From positions 1 through 64,000 of the forward strand of contig NZ_FQXM01000017.1 of assembly GCF_900129965.1 (NCBI RefSeq): a stretch of 64,000 bases of DNA. The letters are read 5' to 3'. Below are positions 37,126-46,110 of this stretch, in pieces. This stretch comes from Clostridium grantii DSM 8605 (lineage in GTDB: Bacteria; Bacillota; Clostridia; Clostridiales; Clostridiaceae). Under the pieces are notes generated by a model, which was given only the letters and a program-made list of their open reading frames with translations, was not told where the DNA came from and made no database searches. Positions within the stretch are counted from its first letter, which is position 1. Each line of letters starts with the position of its first letter. A program made the translations under genes and the position numbers.

Positions 37126-38229
37126 ATGCTATATAAAATATATGGTAAGACGGGTAAAAAAGTATCAGCAGTAGGGTTTGGAGGTATGAGATTTGACACT
37201 AATAAATCTTTAGAAGAAAATGCAGAGATTGTACGTTATGCAAATAGTAAAGGTATTAACTACTTTGATACTGCACCAGGATATTGCGATGATACAAGTG
37301 AGTTAATTTTTGGAGAAGCATTTAAAAATATGCCTGGACAGTTTTATGTATCAACAAAAGGGATGCCAACAAGATTTGATACTGCAGAAAAAGCTATCGC
37401 AGCTGTAAAAAAATCTATTGAACGATTGGGTGTAAAGAAAATAGATTTTTATCATATTTGGTGTATTAGAAAAACAGAACATTATGAATTAGCAATGAAA
37501 CCCGGTGGGCAGTATGAAGGGTTATTACAATGCCAAAAGGATGGTCTTATAGATCACATTGTTTTATCCTCTCATCAAACAGGTAATGAAGTGAAAAATA
37601 TTCTTGAAGATGGAAAAATTGATGGTGTTTTATTAGGCGTAAATATATTAAACTTTCCTTATCGTTGGGAAGGAGTACAAAATGCTTATGATATGGGATA
37701 TGGAGTTGTAGCAATGAACCCACTTAGTGGAGGGGCTATCCCAAAACATGAAAAAGAATTAGAATTTATAACAAATGGAGATGAAACAGCTACAGAAGCG
37801 GCTCTTCGTTTTGTTATTTCCTGTCCACAAATAACTATAGCTCTTAATGGTTTTACAACAAAAGAACATATTGATATGGCTTGCCGTATTGCAGACGAAG
37901 CAAAACCATTTACAGATGAGGAAATCAAAGAAGTTAGTGAAAAAATAGGTGCATCCATGAATGAAGCATGTACTGGTTGTGGCTATTGTGACCTTTGTCC
38001 AAAAGATATTGCAATTCCAAGTTTTATGCAAGCTTATAATGAAAAACACGTTTTTCATAAAACTGATGAAGAAATGAAAAAAATGTTAGAAAATGCTTAC
38101 GAGTGGGGAATTTTAGCAGGTAAAAAAGGAACAGCAAAGGATTGTATTTCCTGTGGTTTGTGTGAAAAAGAATGTACGCAACATTTGCCTATTATAGAAA
38201 GATTGAGAAAGTTTGAAGAATGGTCTTAG
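37126..38229 (+). CDS. aldo/keto reductase with C-terminal 4Fe-4S domain
   Basis: 367 residues from ATG behind AAAGGTTGAG. Residues 1-270 are the TIM-barrel reductase (GFGGMRFD, NYFDTAPGYC with the catalytic Asp/Tyr, YHIWCI). The C-terminus holds CTGCGYCDLCP and CISCGLCEKEC, two 4Fe-4S cluster motifs. It should reduce aldehydes or related carbonyls with electrons from ferredoxin or NADPH. It is divergent from an aldehyde-type MerR regulator, and its end overlaps the next gene by 10 bp. Confidence 0.88.
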   Translation: MLYKIYGKTGKKVSAVGFGGMRFDTNKSLEENAEIVRYANSKGINYFDTAPGYCDDTSELIFGEAFKNMPGQFYVSTKGMPTRFDTAEKAIAAVKKSIERLGVKKIDFYHIWCIRKTEHYELAMKPGGQYEGLLQCQKDGLIDHIVLSSHQTGNEVKNILEDGKIDGVLLGVNILNFPYRWEGVQNAYDMGYGVVAMNPLSGGAIPKHEKELEFITNGDETATEAALRFVISCPQITIALNGFTTKEHIDMACRIADEAKPFTDEEIKEVSEKIGASMNEACTGCGYCDLCPKDIAIPSFMQAYNEKHVFHKTDEEMKKMLENAYEWGILAGKKGTAKDCISCGLCEKECTQHLPIIERLRKFEEWS

Positions 38230-39005
38230 AAAATATGGAAATATATAATTTGTTTGATATATCATTTGATAAAAAAGAGCTTATATCATTTGTAGGAGGT
38301 GGTGGTAAAACCACCTCTTTATTTAAACTTTCTAAAGAATTAAAATCAAAAGGTAAAAAAATATTAGTAACTACTACAACAGCTATTTATTTCCCATACA
38401 AAGAAGAATATGATAAAATAATAATTGATAGTAGTAGCAAAATTATTCAGAAATTGATTAATATAAAAAATGAAACCGTAACCATAATTGGTTCTAGGGT
38501 TTCAAAAGAAGATAAGTTACTAGGAATTAAAGAAGAAATCATCGAAGAAATTTTTAATAAAGAGATATTTGATTACATTCTAGTAGAGGCAGATGGGTCT
38601 AAAAGAAAACCTATAAAAGCTCCAGCAGAGCATGAACCGGTAATACCTAAAAATAGTTATAAAACTATAGGAGTCATAGGATTAGATGCTTTAGGTACAA
38701 AAATAAATGAAGAAAATGTGCATAGACCAGAACTTTTTTGTAATATTACAGAAAGTAGAATAAACGATATAATTGATGAAGAAAAAATAACTAAAATTAT
38801 TATTAATGAAAAGGGTTTATTTAAAGGGACAAGTAAAGAATCAAAAAAGTATGTTTTACTTAACAAAATGGATGATGAAAAAACTAAACAAAATGCTTTG
38901 AAAATAGCTGATTTAGTAATTAAAAGTAATTTTAAAGTAGATGGAATAATTGCAGCAAGTATGAAGTTTTATGATGGATTTAGAGCTGAAAAAATAATTA
39001 AATGA
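38220..39005 (+). CDS. yqeC: selenium-dependent hydroxylase accessory protein YqeC
   Basis: 261 residues with a P-loop (SFVGGGGKTTSL) and the family block ADGSKRKPIKAPAEHEPVIP. YqeC is found only with selenium-dependent molybdenum hydroxylase maturation genes. The start at 38220 overlaps the reductase gene; an ATG at 38235 is an alternative. Neighbours mocA, yqeB, xdhC and a moeA-like gene complete the set. Confidence 0.85.
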   Translation: MVLENMEIYNLFDISFDKKELISFVGGGGKTTSLFKLSKELKSKGKKILVTTTTAIYFPYKEEYDKIIIDSSSKIIQKLINIKNETVTIIGSRVSKEDKLLGIKEEIIEEIFNKEIFDYILVEADGSKRKPIKAPAEHEPVIPKNSYKTIGVIGLDALGTKINEENVHRPELFCNITESRINDIIDEEKITKIIINEKGLFKGTSKESKKYVLLNKMDDEKTKQNALKIADLVIKSNFKVDGIIAASMKFYDGFRAEKIIK

Positions 39006-39029
39006 GAGAGTACGTAAAGGGAAAAAGGG

Positions 39030-39605
39030 ATGAAAATTAATTGCATATTGCTAGGAGCGGGGAGCTCAAAACGTTTTGGAAGTAACAAACTTCTTCACAA
39101 TTTTAATGGAAGTACAGTTATAAGTTATATAATAAATACAGTTACTAAAGTCGATTTTAATGAAATAATTCTTGTTACTCAAAGAAAAACCTTTAATGAA
39201 ATCAATCAGAAATATAATATCAAAAAAATTCTTAATGCTAATCCAGAATTAGGGATAAGTAACTCAATTAAGTTAGCATTAAATCATACTAAAGAAGCTG
39301 ATGCATATATGTTCTTTGTATGTGATCAGCCTTTTATTAGTTATGAAACTATATATGAAATGATAGAGGTTTATACTAAAGGAAATAAAAATATAGTGTG
39401 TGCCTCTTTTCATGGAAAAATGGGGAACCCTGTAATTTTTTCTTCAAAATACTACAAAGATTTAATTGACTTAAAAGGAGATAGAGGTGGTAAAATAATA
39501 GTAAACAATAACTTGGAAGATACATTATGTTATGAAGTAAAGAATTTTAAAGAATTAATAGATGTGGATACTGCTGAGGATTTGGAAAACCTTAAAAAGT
39601 ACTAA
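39030..39605 (+). CDS. MocA-like molybdopterin nucleotidyltransferase
   Basis: 191 residues with the nucleotidyltransferase loop LGAGSSKRFGSNKLL and the metal-binding FVCDQPF. MocA-type enzymes attach CMP to molybdopterin to make the cofactor used by xanthine dehydrogenase-family hydroxylases. The position inside a YqeB/YqeC/XdhC operon fits that role. Confidence 0.85.
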   Translation: MKINCILLGAGSSKRFGSNKLLHNFNGSTVISYIINTVTKVDFNEIILVTQRKTFNEINQKYNIKKILNANPELGISNSIKLALNHTKEADAYMFFVCDQPFISYETIYEMIEVYTKGNKNIVCASFHGKMGNPVIFSSKYYKDLIDLKGDRGGKIIVNNNLEDTLCYEVKNFKELIDVDTAEDLENLKKY

Positions 39606-39648
39606 AGAAGTTACTGTTATTAATTATCTAATAGAAGGGATGAAAATT

Positions 39649-40452
39649 ATGTTTAAAAATTTTACAATAGTAGTTCGTGGTGGAGGTGATATAGCCACAG
39701 GGATTATTCATAGATTATACAGGGCGGGATTTAAAGTAATTGTTTTAGAAGTGGAAAAACCTTCTCTTATTAGGCGTAGGGTTTCTTTTGGACAATCAAT
39801 TTATGATAAAGAAATTGAAATAGAAGGAATAAAATCAAAACATGTGGAGACATTTTCAGAAGCTATTGAATGTTTAGAACAAGGTATAATACCGGTCATT
39901 ATTGATGAACAGGGTGAAATTATAAAAAATAATAAAATAGATGTGGTAGTGGATGCTATACTTGCAAAGAAAAATCTGGGAACAACTATGGAAATGGCAT
40001 CAGTTATTATAGGGGTAGGACCTGGTTTTACAGTAGGAAAAGATGTTCATGCTATTATTGAATCAAATAGAGGGCATAATCTTGGAAAAGTAATTCTTGA
40101 AAAAAATAAAAGTGCTGAGAGCAATACAGGGATACCAGGTAATATTATGGGGTTTACTGAAGAAAGAGTGGTAAGGGCAGTAGGTGAAGGAAATATAAAA
40201 ATAGTTAAAGATATCGGAGCTTTAGTTAAAAAGAGAGATGTTCTTGCAACTATTGAAGGTAAAAAAGTGGAAGCTAAAATTGATGGTGTAGTTAGAGGCA
40301 TGATAAATGAGGGGTTTTATGTTTTTGATGGAATGAAGATTGGTGATATTGACCCTAGGGGAAATAAAGAAAACTGTTTTGAAATATCTGATAAAGCTAG
40401 ATCTGTTGGTGGCGGAGTATTAGAGGCTGTATGTTATTTGTTAAATAAATAG
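39649..40452 (+). CDS. yqeB: selenium-dependent molybdenum cofactor biosynthesis protein YqeB
   Basis: 267 residues from the ATG behind AGAAGGGATG; longer frames overlap mocA without a binding site. The Rossmann-like start VVRGGGDIATG and blocks EKPSLIRRRVSFGQSIYD and GVGPGFTVGKDVHAIIE match YqeB. Its gene is a genomic marker for labile-selenium molybdenum hydroxylases. Confidence 0.87.
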   Translation: MFKNFTIVVRGGGDIATGIIHRLYRAGFKVIVLEVEKPSLIRRRVSFGQSIYDKEIEIEGIKSKHVETFSEAIECLEQGIIPVIIDEQGEIIKNNKIDVVVDAILAKKNLGTTMEMASVIIGVGPGFTVGKDVHAIIESNRGHNLGKVILEKNKSAESNTGIPGNIMGFTEERVVRAVGEGNIKIVKDIGALVKKRDVLATIEGKKVEAKIDGVVRGMINEGFYVFDGMKIGDIDPRGNKENCFEISDKARSVGGGVLEAVCYLLNK

Positions 40453-40511
40453 TTTATAATAAAGGATATAAACTATTTATAGTAAAAGACATAAAAAAAG
40501 AAGGCGATAAT

Positions 40512-41321
40512 ATGGATGAGAAAATATTAAAACAGGTTTATGAAAGTGTTGAAAAAGGAGAAACTGTTGCTTTGGTAACCATTATAGAAGCCTTTGGTTC
40601 TGCTCCAAGAAAAAGTGGGTCAATGATGGCTGTTTGGCAGGATGGAAGAATTGCAGGTTCCGTTGGTGGTGGTAAAATAGAACATGAAGTAATAAATGAA
40701 GCTATCCAATGTATAAAAAGACTTAAAGATAGCCAGTTCCAACATACATTAAATGAAAAAGGTGACTTAGGAATGCAATGTGGAGGAACAGTAAAGGGGT
40801 TTATAAAGATATTTAGTGCTAGTCCAAAACTTTTAGTAGTAGGAGGAGGACATATAGGTGAAAATCTTTATAAACTAGGAAAAATTCTTGGTTTTTATAC
40901 TGTGGTTATTGATGACAGAGAAGAATTTGCTAATAAAGAAAGATTTCAAGAAGCAGATGAAATTGTTCAGGGAGATATAGCAGAAATTATTTCTAACTAT
41001 AATATTGATAATAATACTTATATTGTAATAGTTACCAAAGGACACAAGCAAGATTTAAATGCATTAAAATCTTCAATTTCTAGAAATGCAGCTTACGTAG
41101 GAATGATAGGAAGTAGAAGTAAAAATATTCATGTTATGAAAAATCTTTTAGAAGAAGGAATTGCAAAAGAAGAGTTACAAAAGGTATATGCGCCAATTGG
41201 GCTTAATATATCTTCAGGAACACCAGAAGAAATAGCTTTTGGTATTTTAAGTGAAATACTTTTAATTAAAAACAAAGGCTCATTAAATCACATGAAAGAT
41301 GTTAAGAGGGTAGAAATATGA
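40512..41321 (+). CDS. XdhC family cofactor insertion protein
   Basis: 269 residues. N-terminal XdhC/CoxI block (APRKSGSMMAVWQDGRIAGSVGGG) and a C-terminal Rossmann domain (VVGGGHIGENLYKLGKILGF). XdhC binds the molybdenum cofactor and delivers it, sulfurated or selenated, to a hydroxylase. It overlaps the next gene by 4 bp (ATGA). Confidence 0.88.
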   Translation: MDEKILKQVYESVEKGETVALVTIIEAFGSAPRKSGSMMAVWQDGRIAGSVGGGKIEHEVINEAIQCIKRLKDSQFQHTLNEKGDLGMQCGGTVKGFIKIFSASPKLLVVGGGHIGENLYKLGKILGFYTVVIDDREEFANKERFQEADEIVQGDIAEIISNYNIDNNTYIVIVTKGHKQDLNALKSSISRNAAYVGMIGSRSKNIHVMKNLLEEGIAKEELQKVYAPIGLNISSGTPEEIAFGILSEILLIKNKGSLNHMKDVKRVEI

Positions 41322-42331
41322 AAAGTATAAAAGTAGAAGAAGCTATTGGAACAATATTATGTCATGACATAACACAGATTATTCCAGGTAAATTTAAAGG
41401 AAGAGCTTTTAAAAAAGGACATATTATAACAGCGGAGGATGTGAAGGTTCTTTTATCCATTGGGAAAGAGCATATTTTTGTATGGGAACCTAAAGAAGGA
41501 ACTCTTCATGAAAATGAAGCTGCCATAAGATTAAAAGATTTAACTGCAGGTGAAGGGTTAGTTTTTAGTGAAATAAAGGAGGGCAAAATAGATTTTATAG
41601 CTGAAAGGGATGGATTATTAAAGGTAGATAAAGAGGTTTTGTTGAAATTGAACTCTTTAGATGAGATTATTTTAGCAACATTACATAATAATATGCCAGT
41701 AAAAAAAGGTCAAAAAGTTGCAGGAACAAGAGTGGTTCCTTTAGTTATTGATGAAGAAAAAATAATCATGGCTGAAAAACTTGTACAAGAAAGTGTAGTT
41801 AAGGTAGTGCCTATTAATCCTAAAAAAGTAGGAATAGTTACTACTGGTAGTGAAGTTTATAATAATAGAATAAAAGATGCATTTGGACCAGTTATTATAA
41901 AAAAAGTTGAAGAATTTAATTGTGAGGTACTAGGACAATCTATTATTAATGATGATGTAAACATAATAACCAAGGCTATTAAAGAATGGATTGATAAAGG
42001 TGCAGAACTGGTTATATGCACAGGAGGAATGTCTGTGGACCCTGATGATATGACACCAACAGCTATAAAAAATACGGGAGCAAACCTTGTAAGTTATGGG
42101 TCGCCAGTTTTGCCAGGGGCAATGTTTTTACTAGCATATGATAAGGATACTGCTATATTAGGATTGCCAGGATGCGTTATGTATTCTAAAAGAACGGTAT
42201 TTGATTTAGTATTGCCTAGAGTTTTAGCAGGTGAAAAACTTAACAAACAAGATATTGCAGAACTTGGACATGGTGGTTTATGTATGGATTGCCATAATTG
42301 TATATTCCCTAATTGCGGATTTGGCAAATAA
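41318..42331 (+). CDS. MoeA/molybdopterin-binding-like protein
   Basis: 337 residues with a MoCF-biosynthesis domain in the second half (GIVTTGSEVYN, CTGGMSVDPDDMTPTAI, LPGAMFLLA). The N-terminal part is shorter than in true MoeA. A Cys-rich C-terminus (CMDCHNCIFPNC) might bind a metal. It closes the selenium/molybdenum maturation operon. Confidence 0.82.
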   Translation: MKSIKVEEAIGTILCHDITQIIPGKFKGRAFKKGHIITAEDVKVLLSIGKEHIFVWEPKEGTLHENEAAIRLKDLTAGEGLVFSEIKEGKIDFIAERDGLLKVDKEVLLKLNSLDEIILATLHNNMPVKKGQKVAGTRVVPLVIDEEKIIMAEKLVQESVVKVVPINPKKVGIVTTGSEVYNNRIKDAFGPVIIKKVEEFNCEVLGQSIINDDVNIITKAIKEWIDKGAELVICTGGMSVDPDDMTPTAIKNTGANLVSYGSPVLPGAMFLLAYDKDTAILGLPGCVMYSKRTVFDLVLPRVLAGEKLNKQDIAELGHGGLCMDCHNCIFPNCGFGK

Positions 42332-42403
42332 GAAAAGCTATTAGGTTATGCTCATATATACTTGAAATATTACTAGAATCTTTAAAAATACTAAAAAAAA
42401 TGG

Positions 42404-42409
42404 TATAAT
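42404..42409 (+). promoter_or_regulatory. extended -10 promoter of the Pr6Pr gene
   Basis: TGG-TATAAT precedes the start codon by 37 bp; the -35 region is a poor TTTAAA. Confidence 0.4.
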
Positions 42410-42445
42410 AAGAACATACATTACATTTTAAGGGAGTGGACAATT

Positions 42446-43105
42446 ATGAGAAAAAGAGTCACGAAAAATGTACATTGTTTATACCAAATTATTTTAGCAG
42501 TACTAGCTGTATCAGCTATTGCAAAAGTAATTAACTATGAAATCTTTCTGAAATCGTTTAAAAGCTTAATGTTATGGTACACTAATTCTAGCAATTTGAT
42601 AGTAGCTTTCACTTTAATTTTATGTGCTGTTTACAATATGAAAGATAAGAATCCACAATGGTTGATTCTTCTAAGAAGTGGGGCAACTCTATGGGTTATT
42701 ATAACCTCTATTGTTTATCATTTTATTTTAGCTAATCCTATGTATCCTTTTCATGATACCAGTTATCAAAACTTGGTATTACATTATATAGTGCCAATAG
42801 GAATGTTGTTTGATTGGATAATTTTCGAGAAAAAAAATAAATATAAATTCTATTATCCTATACTTTGGTTAAGTTATCCTTTGATGTGTTTAGTTTTTTA
42901 TTTGATTTATGGTTTGAGGACTAATTTCTATCCATATTGGTTTGTGAATCCCTATGAAAGTTATCCGCAAGGAATTGGGAGTTATACCAATTTGATTTTG
43001 TTAGTTTTAGCTTTGACAATAGGATTTCTTGTCTTAGGATATATATTTGTTTGGTTTGATCACATTAGTAAAAAATCAAGAAAAGAAGTTTCTTATGATA
43101 TGTAG
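42446..43105 (+). CDS. Pr6Pr family membrane protein
   Basis: 219 residues with six membrane helices. The conserved pattern of this family is visible: YTNSSNLIVAF near residue 45, LHYIVPIGMLFDWIIF near 110, and YPYWFVNP with a final GYIFVWFDH helix. Function is unknown. Single gene ended by a terminator. Confidence 0.75.
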   Translation: MRKRVTKNVHCLYQIILAVLAVSAIAKVINYEIFLKSFKSLMLWYTNSSNLIVAFTLILCAVYNMKDKNPQWLILLRSGATLWVIITSIVYHFILANPMYPFHDTSYQNLVLHYIVPIGMLFDWIIFEKKNKYKFYYPILWLSYPLMCLVFYLIYGLRTNFYPYWFVNPYESYPQGIGSYTNLILLVLALTIGFLVLGYIFVWFDHISKKSRKEVSYDM

Positions 43106-43108
43106 ATA

Positions 43109-43134
43109 AAAGTAGCAAAATGCTACTTTTTTTC
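43109..43134 (+). terminator. terminator after the Pr6Pr gene
   Basis: AAAGTAGCA pairs with TGCTACTTT around AAA, followed by a T-run. Confidence 0.85.
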
Positions 43135-43196
43135 ATGTTAAAAATTTTTACAATCTTTTTTTGATTATAATTGCATGCAAGAATGTTGCAATATCA

Positions 43197-43225
43197 TTGT
43201 ATTATTAATTTAATATTGGTATAAT
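43197..43225 (+). promoter_or_regulatory. promoter of the alcohol dehydrogenase gene
   Basis: TTGTAT (43197-43202), 17-bp spacer, TATAAT (43220-43225). A hairpin with arms ATATAGCTA and TAGCTATAT lies at about 43228-43260, at the expected 5' end of the mRNA. Confidence 0.6.
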
Positions 43226-43348
43226 ATAATATAGCTAAGTTCGTTATAAACTAGCTATATTGTTATAATTGTGGGTAATTTTATAATTAAGTTTAAGAAT
43301 AACTAATTCATTCATATCTTAATATCTTTTGGATGGGAGAAAATGTAT

Positions 43349-44491
43349 ATGAAGGAATTTAGTATTAACACAAAGGTTTATTTTGGAGAAGGTGCTTTAG
43401 ATAGACTAAGTAAAATTAAAAATAAAAGAGTTTTAATTGTGTGTGATGAATTTATGAAAACTTCAGGTATGGCTACAAGAATACAAGAAAAACTTGTTGA
43501 TTGTGAAGTGGAAGTATTTAGTGATATAGTACCGGATCCATCTGTAGAAATCATTGCCGCGGGTATTCAAAAGTTACAAAGTAGCAATGCGCAGGTTATG
43601 ATAGCTCTAGGGGGAGGATCATCAATTGATGGTGCTAAGGCTATAAGAGAATATGCAAAAAAAATTACTAATGGAGTTTCTTCAATAGAAGAATGCTATG
43701 CTATTCCTACTACAAGTGGGACAGGTTCTGAGGTTACTCAATATGCAGTAATTACAAACAAACAAGAAGGATTAAAATATGCTCTTTCAGATAAATCTCT
43801 TCTTCCTATGGTTGCTATTCTTGATCCAGAATTGGTTAAAACTGTACCTAAAGCTATAACTGCTGATACAGGAATGGATGTAATAACACATGCTATAGAG
43901 GCTTATGTTTCAAAAGATGCTACTGATTTTTCAGATGCACTTGCAGAAAAAGCCTTTACATTAGCATTTAGATTTTTACCAAAGGCTTATGCTGATGGCA
44001 ATGATATAGTAGCAAGAGAAAAACTTCATAATGCATCATGCCTTGCAGGAATGGCATTTAATGCATCAGGGCTTGGAATTACTCATAGCATAGCACATGC
44101 AGTGGGTGGAAAATTACACGTTTCACATGGAAGAAGTAATGCAATTATACTTCCTTATGTAATTGAATATAATGCTAATTTAAGTAAAAATGCTTTCAAT
44201 GTTGAATATGATATAGCTGCTAAAAAATATCAAAGACTTGCAAAATTATTGAAATTACATGCACCAAATGTACATATTGGTGTTAATAATCTAATTAAAA
44301 GTATTATAGAACTTCAAAAAACATTGATGATTCCAACAACATTAAAAGAACATGGGGTTGATATGGAATTAGCTCAAGCATCAAATGAAGAAATTATTAA
44401 TGCAGCTCTTAATGATATTTGTACAACCACAAATCCTAAACAAGTAACAAGGGAAAAATTATGTAAAATTTTAGCAAAAGTTTTGGGATAA
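43349..44491 (+). CDS. iron-containing alcohol dehydrogenase
   Basis: 380 residues. NAD(P)-binding GGGSSIDGAKAI, the family signature around GLGITHSIAHAVGG, and metal-binding His/Asp residues (HAIEAY, HSIAHAVGGKLHVSHGRSN) are present. GGGAG lies 9 nt before this ATG; the ATG at 43343 is an alternative. It should reduce acetaldehyde to ethanol. It lies 1.6 kb upstream of the microcompartment operon, next to the putative MerR regulator, so it may recycle NADH for choline fermentation. Confidence 0.87.
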   Translation: MKEFSINTKVYFGEGALDRLSKIKNKRVLIVCDEFMKTSGMATRIQEKLVDCEVEVFSDIVPDPSVEIIAAGIQKLQSSNAQVMIALGGGSSIDGAKAIREYAKKITNGVSSIEECYAIPTTSGTGSEVTQYAVITNKQEGLKYALSDKSLLPMVAILDPELVKTVPKAITADTGMDVITHAIEAYVSKDATDFSDALAEKAFTLAFRFLPKAYADGNDIVAREKLHNASCLAGMAFNASGLGITHSIAHAVGGKLHVSHGRSNAIILPYVIEYNANLSKNAFNVEYDIAAKKYQRLAKLLKLHAPNVHIGVNNLIKSIIELQKTLMIPTTLKEHGVDMELAQASNEEIINAALNDICTTTNPKQVTREKLCKILAKVLG

Positions 44492-44504
44492 AATAAAATT
44501 TTAT

Positions 44505-44531
44505 AACTACTCATCAATGGGTAGTTTTTTG
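44505..44531 (+). terminator. terminator after the alcohol dehydrogenase gene
   Basis: AACTACTC pairs with GGGTAGTT around ATCAAT, followed by TTTT. Confidence 0.75.
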
Positions 44532-44615
44532 GGTTGTTTGTTTTTTTACAAATAAATTTATAAATTGGAAAAAATAGAGTACAATTAAAAATATCACAAA
44601 AAAGGTGGTTTCGAT

Positions 44616-45446
44616 ATGGAAAATGAATTATATTCAATCGGGAAAATCGGTGAAATGTGTAAAATAACAAAGAAAGCACTAAGATATTATGACAAAATGG
44701 GCATACTGGCGCCAGATAAAGTAGCTGGAGAAAGTGGATACAGATATTATAGCAAGGAAAATTTGCTTGCGGTTCCAGTGATAAAATATTATAAACAAAG
44801 TGGATTTAAGCTTGATGAGATGAAAGAGTTTCTAAATGGGACAACCTACGATTCTTTTGATAAAAGTTTTAGGAAAAAAATAGATGAACTAAGGGAACTT
44901 GATAGGGAAATAAATTTAAAGATAAGGTCGGTTAAAGATTGGCATAATCTTATAGTTGAAGCACAGATGGTAATTGAAAATAATATATGTGATGTTACAG
45001 TAAAATATATAGAGAGCAGTACTTTGATTTTTTTAGAACAAGATTTTAAATATGATTATATGGATTCAATAATAAATATAAAGTTTAATAATTATATAGA
45101 TAGTATAAATAATGCAATAACAGGGCCTGTGATTATATCTTTTCCTTCTTTTCAAGATAAAATTAATGGAAACTGTAGTAAGATGAGAATAATGCAAGAA
45201 ACTATTTTGAAGAGTAAAGAAGAATTAACTATAGAATTTGGGGGATATATGGCAATTGCTTGTTACCATATAGGATCTCATGAAACAATTAATGAAACAT
45301 ATAAAAAAATACAACAATGGGCAGATACGCATGGTTATATTTGTTCAGAAGAATGTTGTGAAAGATATGTAACAGATTATTGGACAACTAAAAATGTTGA
45401 TAAATTTGTGACGGAAATTTTAATTAAAGTTAAGAGAAAAAAATAA
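44616..45446 (+). CDS. MerR family regulator with C-terminal effector domain
   Basis: 276 residues behind AAAGGTGG. N-terminal MerR domain (YSIGKIGEMCKITKKALRYY, GYRYYSKEN), a dimerisation helix (about 75-110), and a ~150-residue C-terminal domain of the GyrI-like/BltR type that would bind a small ligand. It is the last gene before the choline microcompartment locus. Two promoters of that locus (45872 and 49058) have MerR-type 20-bp spacers with dyads, so it is the likely activator. Its own upstream region lacks the same dyad. Confidence 0.85.
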   Translation: MENELYSIGKIGEMCKITKKALRYYDKMGILAPDKVAGESGYRYYSKENLLAVPVIKYYKQSGFKLDEMKEFLNGTTYDSFDKSFRKKIDELRELDREINLKIRSVKDWHNLIVEAQMVIENNICDVTVKYIESSTLIFLEQDFKYDYMDSIINIKFNNYIDSINNAITGPVIISFPSFQDKINGNCSKMRIMQETILKSKEELTIEFGGYMAIACYHIGSHETINETYKKIQQWADTHGYICSEECCERYVTDYWTTKNVDKFVTEILIKVKRKK

Positions 45447-45496
45447 TTTTATCTTAATAAAGGGATATGGCAACAGTTTATTAATTTAAATTTTAG

Positions 45497-45546
45497 CATC
45501 CAAACCTGAGATTAGTAATTGTATCAGGTTTGGATGTTTTTTTTAT
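45497..45546 (+). terminator. strong terminator after the MerR gene
   Basis: A perfect 13-bp stem CATCCAAACCTGA/TCAGGTTTGGATG is followed by eight T. It isolates the regulator gene from the microcompartment operon. Confidence 0.92.
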
Positions 45547-45871
45547 TTCAGATAAAGAATTATTAATTTACATATTTATTTAAAGTTTTAAGGGATATAT
45601 GTATTCTATGTAAGAGGTTATAACATTGACCTTAGAGGAAAGTATATAAGGTAATAAAGTTAAAAATGTAAAATAAAACATATTATGAGTAAATAAAATA
45701 ATTTAATCGTTTTCATAAAAATGAAGTTGTTTTAAGTAGTTTTTTTAAGATAGTTTTATATTAGTTAAGCAAATAAGCCAATATCGTAGATTTTATAAAA
45801 CGTTAATAAGTAGTTATTATTTTTGAAGTGAATATGGAATTGCAAGGATGAGAGTGTTTTCAAAATAGATA

Positions 45872-45903
45872 TTGACTCTACCCTATAGGTAAAGGCGTAT
45901 AAT
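45872..45903 (+). promoter_or_regulatory. MerR-type promoter P1 of the transporter module
   Basis: TTGACT (45872-45877), a 20-bp spacer and TATAAT (45898-45903). The spacer contains the dyad CTCTACC-CTATA-GGTAAAG. The overlong spacer with a central dyad is the hallmark of promoters untwisted by MerR activators. The same design recurs at 49058. Confidence 0.8.
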
Positions 45904-45980
45904 TTATGTGGGAATCAAATTTCATAAGATAGAAATGAAAAGGTGTTCAAAATCTTAAAAAAAGAAATACCCACAAACCA

Positions 45981-46006
45981 TAACAATTTATAACAATTTA
46001 TAACAA
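45981..46006 (+). repeat. 10-bp tandem repeat in the leader
   Basis: TAACAATTTA occurs twice in tandem followed by a partial third copy TAACAA, in the 5' leader of the transporter module. Role unknown. Confidence 0.7.
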
Positions 46007-46110
46007 ACTTAATAAAAGTAGTACCTGTTTTAAAGTATATCCATTATAAATTTTAATTAACAAAATAAATTAAAAGATTTAAAAGATTAAACGAAAGGGG
46101 TCTTATTTTT

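Larger units (their letters stand above)
45547..46110 (+). other. 564-bp upstream region of the microcompartment locus
   Basis: No gene of convincing length is present. It holds the MerR-type promoter (45872-45903) and a ~200-nt 5' leader. In the leader GTGGG (45908-45912) can pair with CCCAC (45970-45974), extended by ATTTC/GAAAT, placing a hairpin at the 5' end of the mRNA. The part before 45850 is AT-rich with nothing I can name. Confidence 0.5.
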
